47,145 nt of DNA from the NCBI GenBank assembly GCA_947039785.1, contig CAMQZX010000002.1:1-47145 (forward strand), in the 5' to 3' direction. Positions 32,340-41,394 of this stretch are shown piece after piece. Positions within the stretch are counted from its first letter, which is position 1. The number at the start of each line of letters is the position of its first letter. Below the pieces are notes generated by a model. That model saw only the letters and a program-made list of their open reading frames with translations. It had not been told where the DNA came from and searched no databases. Made by a program: the position numbers and the translations under genes. Source of the stretch: an uncultured Lachnospiraceae bacterium (lineage in GTDB: Bacteria > Bacillota > Clostridia > Lachnospirales > Lachnospiraceae).

Positions 32340-32837
32340 ATGTTAAAAGTTTTTGCAACACAAGTCGTCGTATCCAAAGGTTATGACAACACGCCAGCTC
32401 TTCGCTTTTCTGAGAATGGTGATTCTGTGAGGTTCCGAATCGGCAAGAAGGTCTATGACCCTCATGCTGAAAACGACAGTCGCTGGATCAACCTTCCGGT
32501 CAAAGCGTTTAACGGCGTATGCGAGCGCATCAAGAAGATGCAGCTGAAAGAGGGTTCCTTTGTGAATCTGATTGGCAGGCTGGACGAAGATTCCTGGGAA
32601 GATAAGGATACCAAAGAAACCAGAAAAATGATGGTTATTATTCTGGATGACATTGAGTATGCTTCCGGTGGAGGCAAGTCCAAGGAAAACCAGGCAGCTG
32701 CAGGACAGCAGAATGCGGCTCCCCAGAATACTGCTCCGCAAAATGCTGCTTCAGCTCCTGCGACAGGCGCTGAAGCATCCGGAAATTTTACCGGGTATGA
32801 AGCATTTGGTGGCGGATCATTCTTTGATGAGAATTGA
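32340..32837 (+). CDS. ssb: Single-stranded DNA-binding protein
   Basis: 165 residues. An OB-fold half: VFATQVVVSKGYDNTPALRF, VRFRIGKKVYDP, WINLPVKAFNGVCERIKK, LKEGSFVNLIGRLDEDSW and MMVIILDDIEYA, as in element-type SSBs. It continues with a Q/N/A-rich linker and ends GGGSFFDEN. The classical DDDIPF-like tip is missing; the end is acidic-aromatic, so binding to host repair proteins may differ. GAAAGGAGATTTCC precedes the ATG. It would protect single strands during transfer or replication of the element. Confidence 0.82.
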   Translation: MLKVFATQVVVSKGYDNTPALRFSENGDSVRFRIGKKVYDPHAENDSRWINLPVKAFNGVCERIKKMQLKEGSFVNLIGRLDEDSWEDKDTKETRKMMVIILDDIEYASGGGKSKENQAAAGQQNAAPQNTAPQNAASAPATGAEASGNFTGYEAFGGGSFFDEN

Positions 32838-32868
32838 TTGGAGCAACAATTTAATCCGGCGTATTAAG

Positions 32869-32912
32869 GCGCACATGAGTTACAGACACTGTATGCTCAT
32901 GTGCGCTTTTTT
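32869..32912 (+). terminator. Rho-independent terminator after ssb
   Basis: GCGCACATGAG (32869-32879) pairs perfectly with CTCATGTGCGC (32896-32906), followed by six T. The next gene's site (AAAGGAGG) begins soon after, so it may allow partial read-through. Confidence 0.8.
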
Positions 32913-32933
32913 GCGTTTCAAAGGAGGTGTCTT

Positions 32934-33314
32934 ATGACAAATGAAACATTTTGCCTTCTCTCTGAGGAGGAGAAACACACAAAATTTAAGGCTGCAATGA
33001 AGGGAAAGACAAAAGGATGTCTGAATGAAGAAGAACTTCATAGCATCCTGATGAGCATTTCCCTGAACAGACAGTATGCTATTTCGGTTTACCGAGACGG
33101 GGAAGAGTTTTGCCGCGTTTTGACAGCGACGAATGGTCTCAAAAGAAGAACCATTCTTGGTCATGCAGCCGCAGGTATTGGAGAAATACCGGGAGAACAA
33201 TTTGACTCATCGCAGGCGGCGGCAGTAATTTTGCATGATGCTGTTGACTGCAGCGATGTAAACTGCCTCTATATCTTTATTCCAAAGGAACGAAGTCAGA
33301 AAGGAACAGCGTGA
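32934..33314 (+). CDS. Unknown mobile-element protein, 126 residues
   Basis: Soluble protein. The N-terminal part is charged and helical (LLSEEEKHTKFKAAMKGK), then a beta region (YAISVYRDGEEFCRVLTA) and an alanine-rich helix (GHAAAGIGEIPGEQF). No family recognised. GGAGGTGTCTT precedes ATG 32934. Its stop overlaps the next start (TGATG). First of a four-gene unit that leads into the MoxR/VWA pair. Confidence 0.62.
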   Translation: MTNETFCLLSEEEKHTKFKAAMKGKTKGCLNEEELHSILMSISLNRQYAISVYRDGEEFCRVLTATNGLKRRTILGHAAAGIGEIPGEQFDSSQAAAVILHDAVDCSDVNCLYIFIPKERSQKGTA

Positions 33315-34069
33315 TGAATAAGAAAGATCAAAAAAGGCACATGGCATATGAGGCGCTGGTACTGTTGGGTATGCTGGCTTTGCTTACTTTTATATGTCGG
33401 CTATGGCCCATCCTGTTATTGATTATTCTCGGTATTTTTGCAGCGGTAATAAGACTGCTTTTTCTTTCGTCCAGAAAGATTGAAGTAATTGTACCACTTC
33501 CTCTTTTACCGGAACCGGTAAAAGAAACGACCGAGAAGGATGTACAGGTACTTGCATATTCAGTCATACTCAGACGGGTTACAGAGCTGGTACTATCCGA
33601 GTATCCGGAAGCAAGATGGGTCTGGGAGGCGCCGAATGCAGAAAAACTTATTCAGGAAAGTCAGGAGGTTTTTATTTTACTCAATCGTGCCGGTGGTTAT
33701 CGGCGTGCCAAGGTTGTGATCCGAAATCTGCAGGTGGTTGGAATTGAGTACAATCCACAGGTTGAGGAGAATGCGGTTTTGGAGCCGGAGGATAATGCCC
33801 CGGAACCTGAAGAAGAACCAGAGGTACAAAATTACGAACTGCTGGCCTTTGAGTGGGCAGATGCTCATATATTCGAGCTGAATGCCAGATGCAATGAAGC
33901 AATTGGGGAAAATCTCTCAGAATTGATTTTGCTCGCGGAAGAACTTCCGGTCCGGGAGAGTTGGGCAGATATCTGCCGGGAACTGATAAGAGCCGGGCTT
34001 ACGGATGTTCAGTGTGTATCTGAGGGAATCAAAATTAATCTTACGCAGTCAAATGCAGAAAGGAAATAA
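33314..34069 (+). CDS. Membrane protein with acidic cytoplasmic part
   Basis: 251 residues. Two close membrane helices at about residues 12-50 (LVLLGMLALLTFICRLWPIL and the following stretch). Then a soluble region with VTELVLSEYPEARWVWEAPN and KVVIRNLQVVGIEYNPQ, an acidic glutamate/proline linker (about residues 150-172) and a final helical block. No family recognised. Its start overlaps the preceding stop; the MoxR-type gene starts 3 bases after its end. As the only membrane protein next to the MoxR-VWA pair, it could tie that pair to the membrane (inference). Confidence 0.65.
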   Translation: MNKKDQKRHMAYEALVLLGMLALLTFICRLWPILLLIILGIFAAVIRLLFLSSRKIEVIVPLPLLPEPVKETTEKDVQVLAYSVILRRVTELVLSEYPEARWVWEAPNAEKLIQESQEVFILLNRAGGYRRAKVVIRNLQVVGIEYNPQVEENAVLEPEDNAPEPEEEPEVQNYELLAFEWADAHIFELNARCNEAIGENLSELILLAEELPVRESWADICRELIRAGLTDVQCVSEGIKINLTQSNAERK

Positions 34070-34072
34070 CGT

Positions 34073-35947
34073 ATGAGTGCATACATGAACAACATCTTTA
34101 ATTACAGCCGTCCCTTACCGGAACCGTTTGATACGCTGACGAACAAAAAGGTGTCAGTATCATCGAAATATGGAGATGGGACAAATGCAACTTTGTGTTC
34201 AACAGTCATAAAAGCGGTACATGCAGTTTGCCGCTGCATGGATGGCAGCGCCGAAGGAGCTGTCGGGGTCATCGACCACAGGACAGTTGCTGAATACAAA
34301 TCGTCCATGGGGCCTGATGAGTATCATCTGGTCGTATATGACAGCAACTCCGGTTCGTTAATGGCAAGCGTGTATGACAAGAACACGGAAACTTTTGAAA
34401 ACTATGTGCTGAACGCATCAGGGCGTGACGGAGCTGCCGTTATGATGGCACTGTTTCCTGTGCTTATGAATGACGAGGAGTTCAGTGATAATTTTGAATT
34501 ATACCGCGATCAGTTCAGTCATGGATTTTCGGATTTACCCTCGGCTACGGAGTACATGGCAATGCTATGTGATAACGCCTACAGACGTATCAAAGATACC
34601 TCTTGTTCAGCAGCCGTCAAGGTGAGTGTGGACAAGGCCGGAAATCTGATGCGTGTATCTCAGGTGCAGCTGGATTCCGGCGCTTTTGAGCCTACCCATG
34701 TGATTGCGGGGGAATTTACGATTTTTGCAAAAACAGTGAGGGTTATTGTGAAGAGCGCAGACGCCATTGTGGAACACACGGATTTTGTCGGCAAGTACGA
34801 ACTGCATCCAAGGACTATGAGCAGTCAGGAAAAACAGCTGATACCGGTGTTACCAGAATGGTACATCATTCCACAGGAGGTCGTTGATATCTGTAAACAT
34901 GCCCAGGCCACTACCGGGAAACCGACACAGATGAGGAATTTTCTCCTTAGAGGGCCGGCTGGAACCGGAAAGACCATGAGCGCAAAGGCGATTGCCGCAG
35001 GACTGGGGCTTCCGTATATGGCATACACCTGCTCGGCAGGAACAGAGATATTTGACTTCATCGGTCAGATATTTCCGGACTCGGATTCGTGTTCTACCGG
35101 AGACGCCCAGTTGGATCACGAAAAAGCAATTTTGACGAGTATGGGCGGCATCAATTATGCTAATGTGTCCAAGATGATGAACCTTCCCGATTTGGATGAT
35201 ATGGACTACGATCCGGCGGGGGTATATCAGGCACTGACGGGCGTAGAGAATGCGGCTGCCACATCTCAGGATTGCATGAGCATTGTGCTAGATCGTGTAA
35301 CAGAGAAGGTACGTGCTCTGTCCAGACGGGATGAAAATTCCAAGAACAGCGGTCAGACCTATACCTACACGGAGACGGATTTTATTAAGGCTCTGAAGAA
35401 TGGGTATGTCATTGAGATCCAGGAACCTTCCACAATTGTTCAGCCAGGCGTTCTGGTAGGACTGAATTCCCTGTTGGAGCAGACCGGGACAATCACCCTT
35501 CCCACAGGAGAGGTGATAAAACGTCATCCGGATGCAGTCGTAGTAGTAACAACCAACATCGAATACGAAGGGTGCCGAGGCATGAACCAGTCCGTTATCG
35601 ACAGGATGAGTCTGGTGCGGGACGTGGAGCTGCCGACGCCTGAAGTGATGGTGCAGCGTGCCATGTCAGTTACAGGTGCAACAGATGAGTACCAGATTTC
35701 CCAGATGGTGCAGGTGGTCAATGATCTGGCGGAGTATTGCCGAAAAAACAGTATTACAGACGGTTCGTATGGTATGCGCAGTTTGATCGACTGGATCGTA
35801 AGCAGCGAGATTACCGGCGATGTATATGAGTCGGCACTATATACGATCATCAGCAAGGCGACAACGGATGAAGTAGACCGTGAGGCGCTGGTCAGTGCAG
35901 TTCTGGAACCGATTTTCACAAAGAAGCGAAAGAAAGCAACTGCATAA
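34073..35947 (+). CDS. MoxR/dynein-like AAA+ ATPase
   Basis: 624 residues. An N-terminal region of about 260 residues, unique to this type, with FPVLMNDEEFSDNFELYR. The ATPase domain follows: Walker A GPAGTGKT at residues 294-301, a Walker B-like VIEIQEPS followed by GVLVGLNSLLEQTGTITL, sensor block VVVTTNIEYEGCRGMNQS, then VIDRMSLVRDVELPTPE with the arginine. This is the AAA_5/MoxR group that uses ATP to remodel proteins, usually with a von Willebrand A partner. That partner is encoded 28 bases downstream. Fine spacing after the membrane protein indicates one operon. MoxR-VWA pairs act as chaperones for metal insertion and in conflict systems. Confidence 0.85.
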   Translation: MSAYMNNIFNYSRPLPEPFDTLTNKKVSVSSKYGDGTNATLCSTVIKAVHAVCRCMDGSAEGAVGVIDHRTVAEYKSSMGPDEYHLVVYDSNSGSLMASVYDKNTETFENYVLNASGRDGAAVMMALFPVLMNDEEFSDNFELYRDQFSHGFSDLPSATEYMAMLCDNAYRRIKDTSCSAAVKVSVDKAGNLMRVSQVQLDSGAFEPTHVIAGEFTIFAKTVRVIVKSADAIVEHTDFVGKYELHPRTMSSQEKQLIPVLPEWYIIPQEVVDICKHAQATTGKPTQMRNFLLRGPAGTGKTMSAKAIAAGLGLPYMAYTCSAGTEIFDFIGQIFPDSDSCSTGDAQLDHEKAILTSMGGINYANVSKMMNLPDLDDMDYDPAGVYQALTGVENAAATSQDCMSIVLDRVTEKVRALSRRDENSKNSGQTYTYTETDFIKALKNGYVIEIQEPSTIVQPGVLVGLNSLLEQTGTITLPTGEVIKRHPDAVVVVTTNIEYEGCRGMNQSVIDRMSLVRDVELPTPEVMVQRAMSVTGATDEYQISQMVQVVNDLAEYCRKNSITDGSYGMRSLIDWIVSSEITGDVYESALYTIISKATTDEVDREALVSAVLEPIFTKKRKKATA

Positions 35948-35975
35948 ATGTATTTAGAAAGGAGGTCAACCCTGT

Positions 35976-38246
35976 ATGGCGAGGGTGAATCACAAGTTAG
36001 TAAAACAGCGGCTCAATGAGCAGCGCAGTAAAATTTCAGACCGACAATTCTTCTCGTCCCGTCTTTTGGCGGGACATTTTGAAGATTTAGCGGCGGCACA
36101 GACAAGGCGGTATCGCTATAATCGCCGGGTCCGCGTCAATCTGTACTGGAAACCGAGGGAAAAGCATGTGGCGTCAACGGACAATATGTTTGTGCGTATC
36201 AATACCGGAAATTCTCTGGTTACAAAGGTAAAAGGGCGGGAAAACCGTTACCAGATTGTGTGCGGTTTGTTTGCACACGAACTGGGACATGTCCTTTATA
36301 CAGACTTTCTGGCAGCACAGACACATACCAACTATTTAGGAAGCGGTCGCTGGTATCCCTATCCGCCAGACCTGAAGACAACGGCGGATGCACGGAACGA
36401 GAAAGCATTCTGGAATTATGTGAAAACTGATCCGAAAAATCTGGAGATGGTGCAGATGATTGCCCATCATATCTCCAATGTAATTGAGGATGGGTATATC
36501 GAAAACAGGATGCTGAACAATTTTCCAGGCACATTGGGGTACGGTCTTGAAAAGCTGCGGGAGCAGCATTTTGAGCATATCGAAACGGTGACGCAGATGA
36601 TTGAGAGTGAGGATGAAGGAAAGCATATTTTTGAAAGCATTCTTCAGATCATGCTCTCTTATGCCAAGTTTGGTGAAATCAAATACGGGGACGAGCCGCT
36701 CAGCGATGAAAGAATTCAGGCGGTGTTTGGTTTGATTACCGATATTGACAGCGCTTTACTGAGCAGGTCCGGAAAAGACCGGTTGAATGTTGTCAATATG
36801 GTGCTGGTAAGGTGCTGGGACTATATCGAATCTTTTTGTGAAGAATGCAAAAAGCGTCAGGAAGAGGCAGTAGCCTCCGGCGGTTCCGCCAGTCTTGCAG
36901 AAACCTTGTCGGAAGTGTTGGGTGCAATTGCCGGTGGTTCTGAAATGGGTGAAGGAAGCAGTACACCGGTGCCGGAAGCCTCCGGCGGGTCAGAAGAATC
37001 TGCGACGGCCGGCAAACGGGCACAGACCCATGCAGATGCCGACAGTGAGGATGGTGCTGAGGAAACAGACAGCTCCCAGACTGACTCTGAAACGGAAGAA
37101 AATCCATCTGGGTCTGGGGGAAGCGATAATTCTTCAGACGAAGACGCCGCCCCGATAGATGGTGGCAGTTCCGGTTCAGGTAAACAAGAAACTTCGGATA
37201 CTGAGCAGGGGCGTATTCCTTATCACCAGTCAGAATCGCTCTCAGAACCTGTTGGCGGTTCCGTGGAAAAAAACGAAGATTACGAGCGGGAGCATTACGA
37301 CAGTGCGGCTGCCGATATTGAACGTCTTCTGGATAAGATGGCAGAAAAGGCGGCTTGTGAGCAACTGGAGAATGAAAGGATTCAGGAGCTTAACGATGTC
37401 GCTCAGAACATTTCCTATGGGAATATCCATGAAGGAGTACCTATCCGAATCAACCGGATTGCCTCTGTGGATGAGGAACTTATGGAACAGTACGATGCTA
37501 TTTCAGGACCTTTGCTGAATATTTCCCGCCAGCTGCAGAAGAGTTTGCTCAAGCAGCTCAAGGAAAACCGGAGAGGCGGTAAACAGACCGGGCTTATCAT
37601 GGGCCGCCGTCTGGATGCGCACGCACTGTGCAGGAATGACGGCAAGGTGTTTTATAAGAACAACCTGCCCAATGAGATCCCAGAGCTGGCAGTCGGCCTA
37701 CTTCTGGATGAGTCAGGGTCCATGTGTTCCTGTGATCGCTGTACTTATGCCAGAGCCTCAGCTATTATTCTGTATGATTTCTGCCAGAGCCTGGACATCC
37801 CGGTGATGGTCTATGGTCATTCCACCGATTATACCGATGTCGGAAATACGGTGGCATTGTATTCCTATGCAGAATTTGATGGCTTTGATCATGATGATAA
37901 ATACCGCATGATGGATATTGCGGCCAGAGGCAGTAACCGTGACGGGGCGGCACTCCGTTTTGTTGCGGAGCAGCTGTCTAAGCGGCCGGAAGCAGTAAAA
38001 ATCCTCATACTGGTTTCTGACGGACAGCCTGCTGACAGTGGGTATGGAGGTTCCGCAGCTGAGGAGGACCTTCGCGGCATCAAGCAGGAGTATCAGCGTA
38101 AAGGTATTTTGTTTGTTGCTGCGGCAATCGGAGATGACAAGCAGAACATTGAGAGAATCTACGGAGACTCATTCCTGGATATCTCGGATTTAAACCAACT
38201 GCCCACAAAACTGACCGCTGTTGTGAAGCGGCATGTGAGGGTATAA
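35976..38246 (+). CDS. VWA-domain protein with HExxH gluzincin motif
   Basis: 756 residues. A basic N-terminus, then HELGH (residues 101-105) with a later NVIEDGYIE that can give the third zinc ligand, so a zinc peptidase-like part of about 300 residues. A long S/E/D/G-rich low-complexity region covers about residues 300-430. The helical middle is followed by a C-terminal VWA domain of about 185 residues with the metal-site motif DESGS (near residue 578), NRDG and SDGQP. It resembles CobT/ViaA-type partners of MoxR ATPases; the gene lies directly after the MoxR gene. The start follows AAAGGAGG. Whether the zinc site is active is unknown. Confidence 0.83.
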   Translation: MARVNHKLVKQRLNEQRSKISDRQFFSSRLLAGHFEDLAAAQTRRYRYNRRVRVNLYWKPREKHVASTDNMFVRINTGNSLVTKVKGRENRYQIVCGLFAHELGHVLYTDFLAAQTHTNYLGSGRWYPYPPDLKTTADARNEKAFWNYVKTDPKNLEMVQMIAHHISNVIEDGYIENRMLNNFPGTLGYGLEKLREQHFEHIETVTQMIESEDEGKHIFESILQIMLSYAKFGEIKYGDEPLSDERIQAVFGLITDIDSALLSRSGKDRLNVVNMVLVRCWDYIESFCEECKKRQEEAVASGGSASLAETLSEVLGAIAGGSEMGEGSSTPVPEASGGSEESATAGKRAQTHADADSEDGAEETDSSQTDSETEENPSGSGGSDNSSDEDAAPIDGGSSGSGKQETSDTEQGRIPYHQSESLSEPVGGSVEKNEDYEREHYDSAAADIERLLDKMAEKAACEQLENERIQELNDVAQNISYGNIHEGVPIRINRIASVDEELMEQYDAISGPLLNISRQLQKSLLKQLKENRRGGKQTGLIMGRRLDAHALCRNDGKVFYKNNLPNEIPELAVGLLLDESGSMCSCDRCTYARASAIILYDFCQSLDIPVMVYGHSTDYTDVGNTVALYSYAEFDGFDHDDKYRMMDIAARGSNRDGAALRFVAEQLSKRPEAVKILILVSDGQPADSGYGGSAAEEDLRGIKQEYQRKGILFVAAAIGDDKQNIERIYGDSFLDISDLNQLPTKLTAVVKRHVRV

Positions 38247-38271
38247 CAATATCAAATCATAAAAAAGACGA

Positions 38272-38299
38272 CGGGCAGCTGGATTTCTACAGCTGCCCG
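38272..38299 (+). terminator. Hairpin after the VWA gene
   Basis: CGGGCAGCTG (38272-38281) pairs perfectly with CAGCTGCCCG (38290-38299). The following CCTGTTATTC is a poor T tract, so it may be a stabiliser or partial terminator. Confidence 0.5.
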
Positions 38300-38325
38300 C
38301 CTGTTATTCAGAAAGGAAGGTAATT

Positions 38326-39450
38326 ATGCACTTTTTAACATTAGCAGCTTTAGAAATCTCTCAGATACAGGAAGACAAGGAATTGGACAACCAGATTGCA
38401 GAGGCGCTGAAGGAATTGGAGCTTCAGAAGCAAATTGAAACAAAGAATTTTATGCTGGATTTTGCGATTGGGAGATGTCAAAATCTTCAGTCATCGTTCT
38501 CCCGTGCAGTAAATGACGGCGTTTCTGAGCTGATGTATCCTTATTGTGAGTCGTTGGAGGATCCGGAATATCTGGAATTTGAAGATCGGACAGAAAAACT
38601 GCGCGAGGAATATGAGGACGCGGTTGATTGCATAAAGTTGCCTCAAGGAACAATTGTGGAGCAGTATGGCGATCCACTCTGGGGCAGATTTGTTGTCCGT
38701 GACGGAAAAGTGTTCCAAAGGGATGCAGGATCGCTTCATCATGAAAAGCGTACAAAGAAAGCAAAACGAATGGTGGCTCTGCCTAATTATCCCTGCAAAA
38801 AGCTCTATAAGAGTTTTGAGAAATATGCAGAAGAAAGGTGTGGCTTTTCTTTTGATGAAAAGCATCAGGGCTATGGATATTATTATAATCCAAACGCCAT
38901 ATGGGATTGGTATTCCATTGGCGGGCGATGGCCGGAGATGTTCCTGGTAAAGGACGACTGCACTGAGTATTCTATCGGTGAGCGAAGCTGGTGCAACTCG
39001 GACCGGAAATCAGAGGCGCCGGAAGGATACCGGTGGGTATGCGCTGCCAGGAAAAAGGACATTGCGTGGGATGCCATGCGGGCCTGGCGAAACCAGAAAG
39101 CCGCAGAGCGGTTCCATAAGCTTGAACAGATGTTCCTGGCAGGAAAGACGGATCCGGATTTCCATGGAGAGATTGTCCCAGACGGAGTTATACACTGGGG
39201 CGAACTGGTTTACCGCAAGGGCTCTACCTTGGAGGAATACCTGGAGGAATATGGGATTCCGGGCAACTGGAAGTATCCGGTAGGCTCGCATGACATCGTG
39301 GATGAGGGCCAGTGGCTGAGCAAAGATGACAGTGTGCTGGATGCAGAATCTGAAAAATATGTTCCAGTAGACTGGCGCAGCTGCATAGATGGCTACATTG
39401 ATGATGTGGATGAGGATACGGTACTGGTTTCCGTAGACTACCACATTTAA
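38326..39450 (+). CDS. Unknown mobile-element protein with GGRW motif
   Basis: 374 residues. The N-terminal 90 are helical and charged (ISQIQEDKELDNQIAEAL). The centre has YYYNPNAIWDWYSIGGRWPE, a striking aromatic block that I have seen in phage and plasmid proteins without known function. The last part has DGVIHWGELVYRKGSTLEEY and ends with a beta hairpin. No enzyme motif. GAAAGGAAGG precedes the ATG. It starts a set of five unknown genes (38326-41383) between the VWA gene and the methyltransferase. Confidence 0.65.
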   Translation: MHFLTLAALEISQIQEDKELDNQIAEALKELELQKQIETKNFMLDFAIGRCQNLQSSFSRAVNDGVSELMYPYCESLEDPEYLEFEDRTEKLREEYEDAVDCIKLPQGTIVEQYGDPLWGRFVVRDGKVFQRDAGSLHHEKRTKKAKRMVALPNYPCKKLYKSFEKYAEERCGFSFDEKHQGYGYYYNPNAIWDWYSIGGRWPEMFLVKDDCTEYSIGERSWCNSDRKSEAPEGYRWVCAARKKDIAWDAMRAWRNQKAAERFHKLEQMFLAGKTDPDFHGEIVPDGVIHWGELVYRKGSTLEEYLEEYGIPGNWKYPVGSHDIVDEGQWLSKDDSVLDAESEKYVPVDWRSCIDGYIDDVDEDTVLVSVDYHI

Positions 39451-39463
39451 GGAGGAGAGACGG

Positions 39464-39721
39464 ATGAACACTTATGTCGTTTGCATGGACTCTTCATGGG
39501 TCCGGGACTCACAAATGTTTGATATTGCCGATTTGACAGATGATGAGCTGGCGGATATCGACATGTACAGTGCAGACAGAGAAGACAAATGGCACGATAT
39601 GGAGCCGACTCCATTTATCGCAGTCATAAAAGCGGAAAGCGAGGAGGAAGCCTGCAAAAAGGCGGCTACCCAAATGCGCTATGATCCCCGCTGCCTGTTT
39701 GCAATAAAAGTTTCAGAATAA
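39464..39721 (+). CDS. Small acidic protein, 85 residues
   Basis: Soluble and acidic: YVVCMDSSWVRDSQMFDIAD, then DELADIDMYSADREDKW, a strand (PFIAVIKAESEEEAC) and a short C-terminal helix and strand. It looks like a small alpha/beta domain. AAGGAGGAGAGACGG precedes the ATG, 13 bases after the previous stop. No family recognised. Confidence 0.62.
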   Translation: MNTYVVCMDSSWVRDSQMFDIADLTDDELADIDMYSADREDKWHDMEPTPFIAVIKAESEEEACKKAATQMRYDPRCLFAIKVSE

Positions 39722-39738
39722 AGAGGAGGTATCAATAA

Positions 39739-40602
39739 ATGATTATCAATCGAATCGGTGCTGAGTTTGAATACGACGGCACAACTTATGTAATCGGCGC
39801 TCCCATCGTGGGAACGCCGGAAAGCGAGTATGAGGGTCTGTATGGGACGATTACGGAAATCCGTGATGGAGAGGATAAGGAAACGGAAAATGAAACGCCG
39901 GATCTATATTGCTCTTTTGAAGTTCCTGCACTGCCCTGTGAAGTAAAAAAGCTGGAAGAGGTTTTCTCTGAACTGTATGACCAGAAAAAGACCATTGACG
40001 ACATCATCCTGGATCTTGTCATCATGGCTCCATCTATGGTGGAGCCGCTTGATGACCTGAAAGAGTGTCGCCAGCATCCAAGGATTTATATTCTTTTGGA
40101 AGATTGGGCGGTTGACGGCGAACAGGGAAATTCTTCCGAGGTCTATACGGACTTCAATGATGCGAAACGCATACTGGTCCAGAAACTGAAAGAGGAGCAG
40201 GAAAGCGGCTGTATTCCGCAATGGGCGGATGATGAGAAGTTCAAGGAGCATTCCACGGACTCCCTCTATGAATGTTACATTGACGGCGAATACTGCGAGA
40301 GCCATTATCATATCGCAATCGTCTCTCAGCAGTTCTGCGTTTCCAATCGGTTTGTCAGGGAGATGGGATGGCTTTACCAGGCGTCCTGCCAGCTTGAAGA
40401 TTTTGTATCACAGGTGTCAGACTGGGATGAATTGGATCAGCTGACCGATGAGCAATATAACCGCATGGTCCAGGATCCCCGTTTCCCGGAAAGGCTCCAG
40501 AACAAGCTGGGCAAAAACGATTCTTACTGGGAATCTTACTGGGAGAGCGTTTCAGAGGTTGCACATGAGTTTGTGAGTGAGTATCTGAAAAAGGAGGCAT
40601 AG
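39739..40602 (+). CDS. Unknown mobile-element protein, 287 residues
   Basis: Acidic soluble protein. An N-terminal beta domain with FEYDGTTYVIGAPIVGTPES and EGLYGTITEIRDGEDKETEN resembles a small barrel. Then come helices (CEVKKLEEVFSELYDQKKTI) and a C-terminal helical part with tyrosine/tryptophan. No family recognised. GAGGAGGTATCAATAA precedes the ATG. High aspartate/glutamate content is shared by its neighbours and is sometimes seen in DNA-mimic anti-defence proteins (guess only). Confidence 0.6.
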   Translation: MIINRIGAEFEYDGTTYVIGAPIVGTPESEYEGLYGTITEIRDGEDKETENETPDLYCSFEVPALPCEVKKLEEVFSELYDQKKTIDDIILDLVIMAPSMVEPLDDLKECRQHPRIYILLEDWAVDGEQGNSSEVYTDFNDAKRILVQKLKEEQESGCIPQWADDEKFKEHSTDSLYECYIDGEYCESHYHIAIVSQQFCVSNRFVREMGWLYQASCQLEDFVSQVSDWDELDQLTDEQYNRMVQDPRFPERLQNKLGKNDSYWESYWESVSEVAHEFVSEYLKKEA

Positions 40603-40607
40603 AGACT

Positions 40608-40949
40608 ATGAATACAAGGATTAACTATCTCTACCGGGATGCAGACAACTACAAGATGCCAAATTCCTGTGTGGTTATTGGCGAGATAAGCGAAGTGCAA
40701 ATCGCAGAAGTCATATCCTGTCTGGACTGTGGGGAATATTTCATTCCCCGGCAGGTGGGGCTTCCTGAAAAACGCTTTGACAGGTTTGACGAGGAGGCGG
40801 ACCATTGCTGGTTTGAATTAAGTGCGGATGGGTTTGAGGCTACCGAAAATGTTTCCAATATTGACATGACTGTGGGGCAGCTCTTGCAGTTGTTCCGCAG
40901 TGCAAAAAACAACTGGTATGATGACGTGCCGTTAGGAGGTGCAGTATGA
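40608..40949 (+). CDS. Unknown acidic protein, 113 residues
   Basis: Soluble. INYLYRDADNYKMPNSCVV, then ISCLDCGEYFIPRQVGLPE with a CxxC, and a C-terminal acidic part with VSNIDMTVGQLLQLF. GGAGGCATAGAGACT upstream. Its stop overlaps the next start by four bases. No family recognised; it occurs as part of this run of unknown genes. Confidence 0.6.
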   Translation: MNTRINYLYRDADNYKMPNSCVVIGEISEVQIAEVISCLDCGEYFIPRQVGLPEKRFDRFDEEADHCWFELSADGFEATENVSNIDMTVGQLLQLFRSAKNNWYDDVPLGGAV

Positions 40950-41383
40950 GTTACTCAGAATGGCATACTTACGGCTATGGGATCTGCGTTTCCGATATTA
41001 CGGATGAGTCTGTGGAACGCCTGCAGAAGCTGATTTCCCTGGCACCGGAGTACCAAAAGAAAATACAGGCATGGCTGGATGAGTGTGAGATACCGGAGCC
41101 GGCCTACGAGGATTATCTGGAGTTCGACCAGGACTATATGCTTGGCCTGGCAACCATCTTGAAAGAAGTGATCCTTGAGGCAGAGGACATTGATCTTGTG
41201 GCGTGCGACAGCCATGACGGCACGGATTATCTGCTCTATGTGCCGGATTATCCCTGGAACATGGGAAAACACAGACAGCTCATGACGGAGGAGACCGTCG
41301 CAGGGCTTTTCCGAAAATATGTTTCCATTTTGACGGATGAGGCGATAGAAATAGATTACCAGTCTGTTGAGAATGGAGGTTAG
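40946..41383 (+). CDS. Unknown acidic protein, 145 residues
   Basis: Soluble, strongly acidic: SEWHTYGYGICVSDITDESV, a helix, then FDQDYMLGLATILKEVILEA, and SHDGTDYLLYVPDYPWN with a conserved-looking tail. No motif known. Start in ATGA overlap with the preceding gene, ribosome site TTAGGAGGTG. It precedes the interrupted methyltransferase by 11 bases. Pairs of strands and helices suggest an alpha/beta fold. Confidence 0.6.
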   Translation: MSYSEWHTYGYGICVSDITDESVERLQKLISLAPEYQKKIQAWLDECEIPEPAYEDYLEFDQDYMLGLATILKEVILEAEDIDLVACDSHDGTDYLLYVPDYPWNMGKHRQLMTEETVAGLFRKYVSILTDEAIEIDYQSVENGG

Positions 41384-41394
41384 GAGGTGGCATT

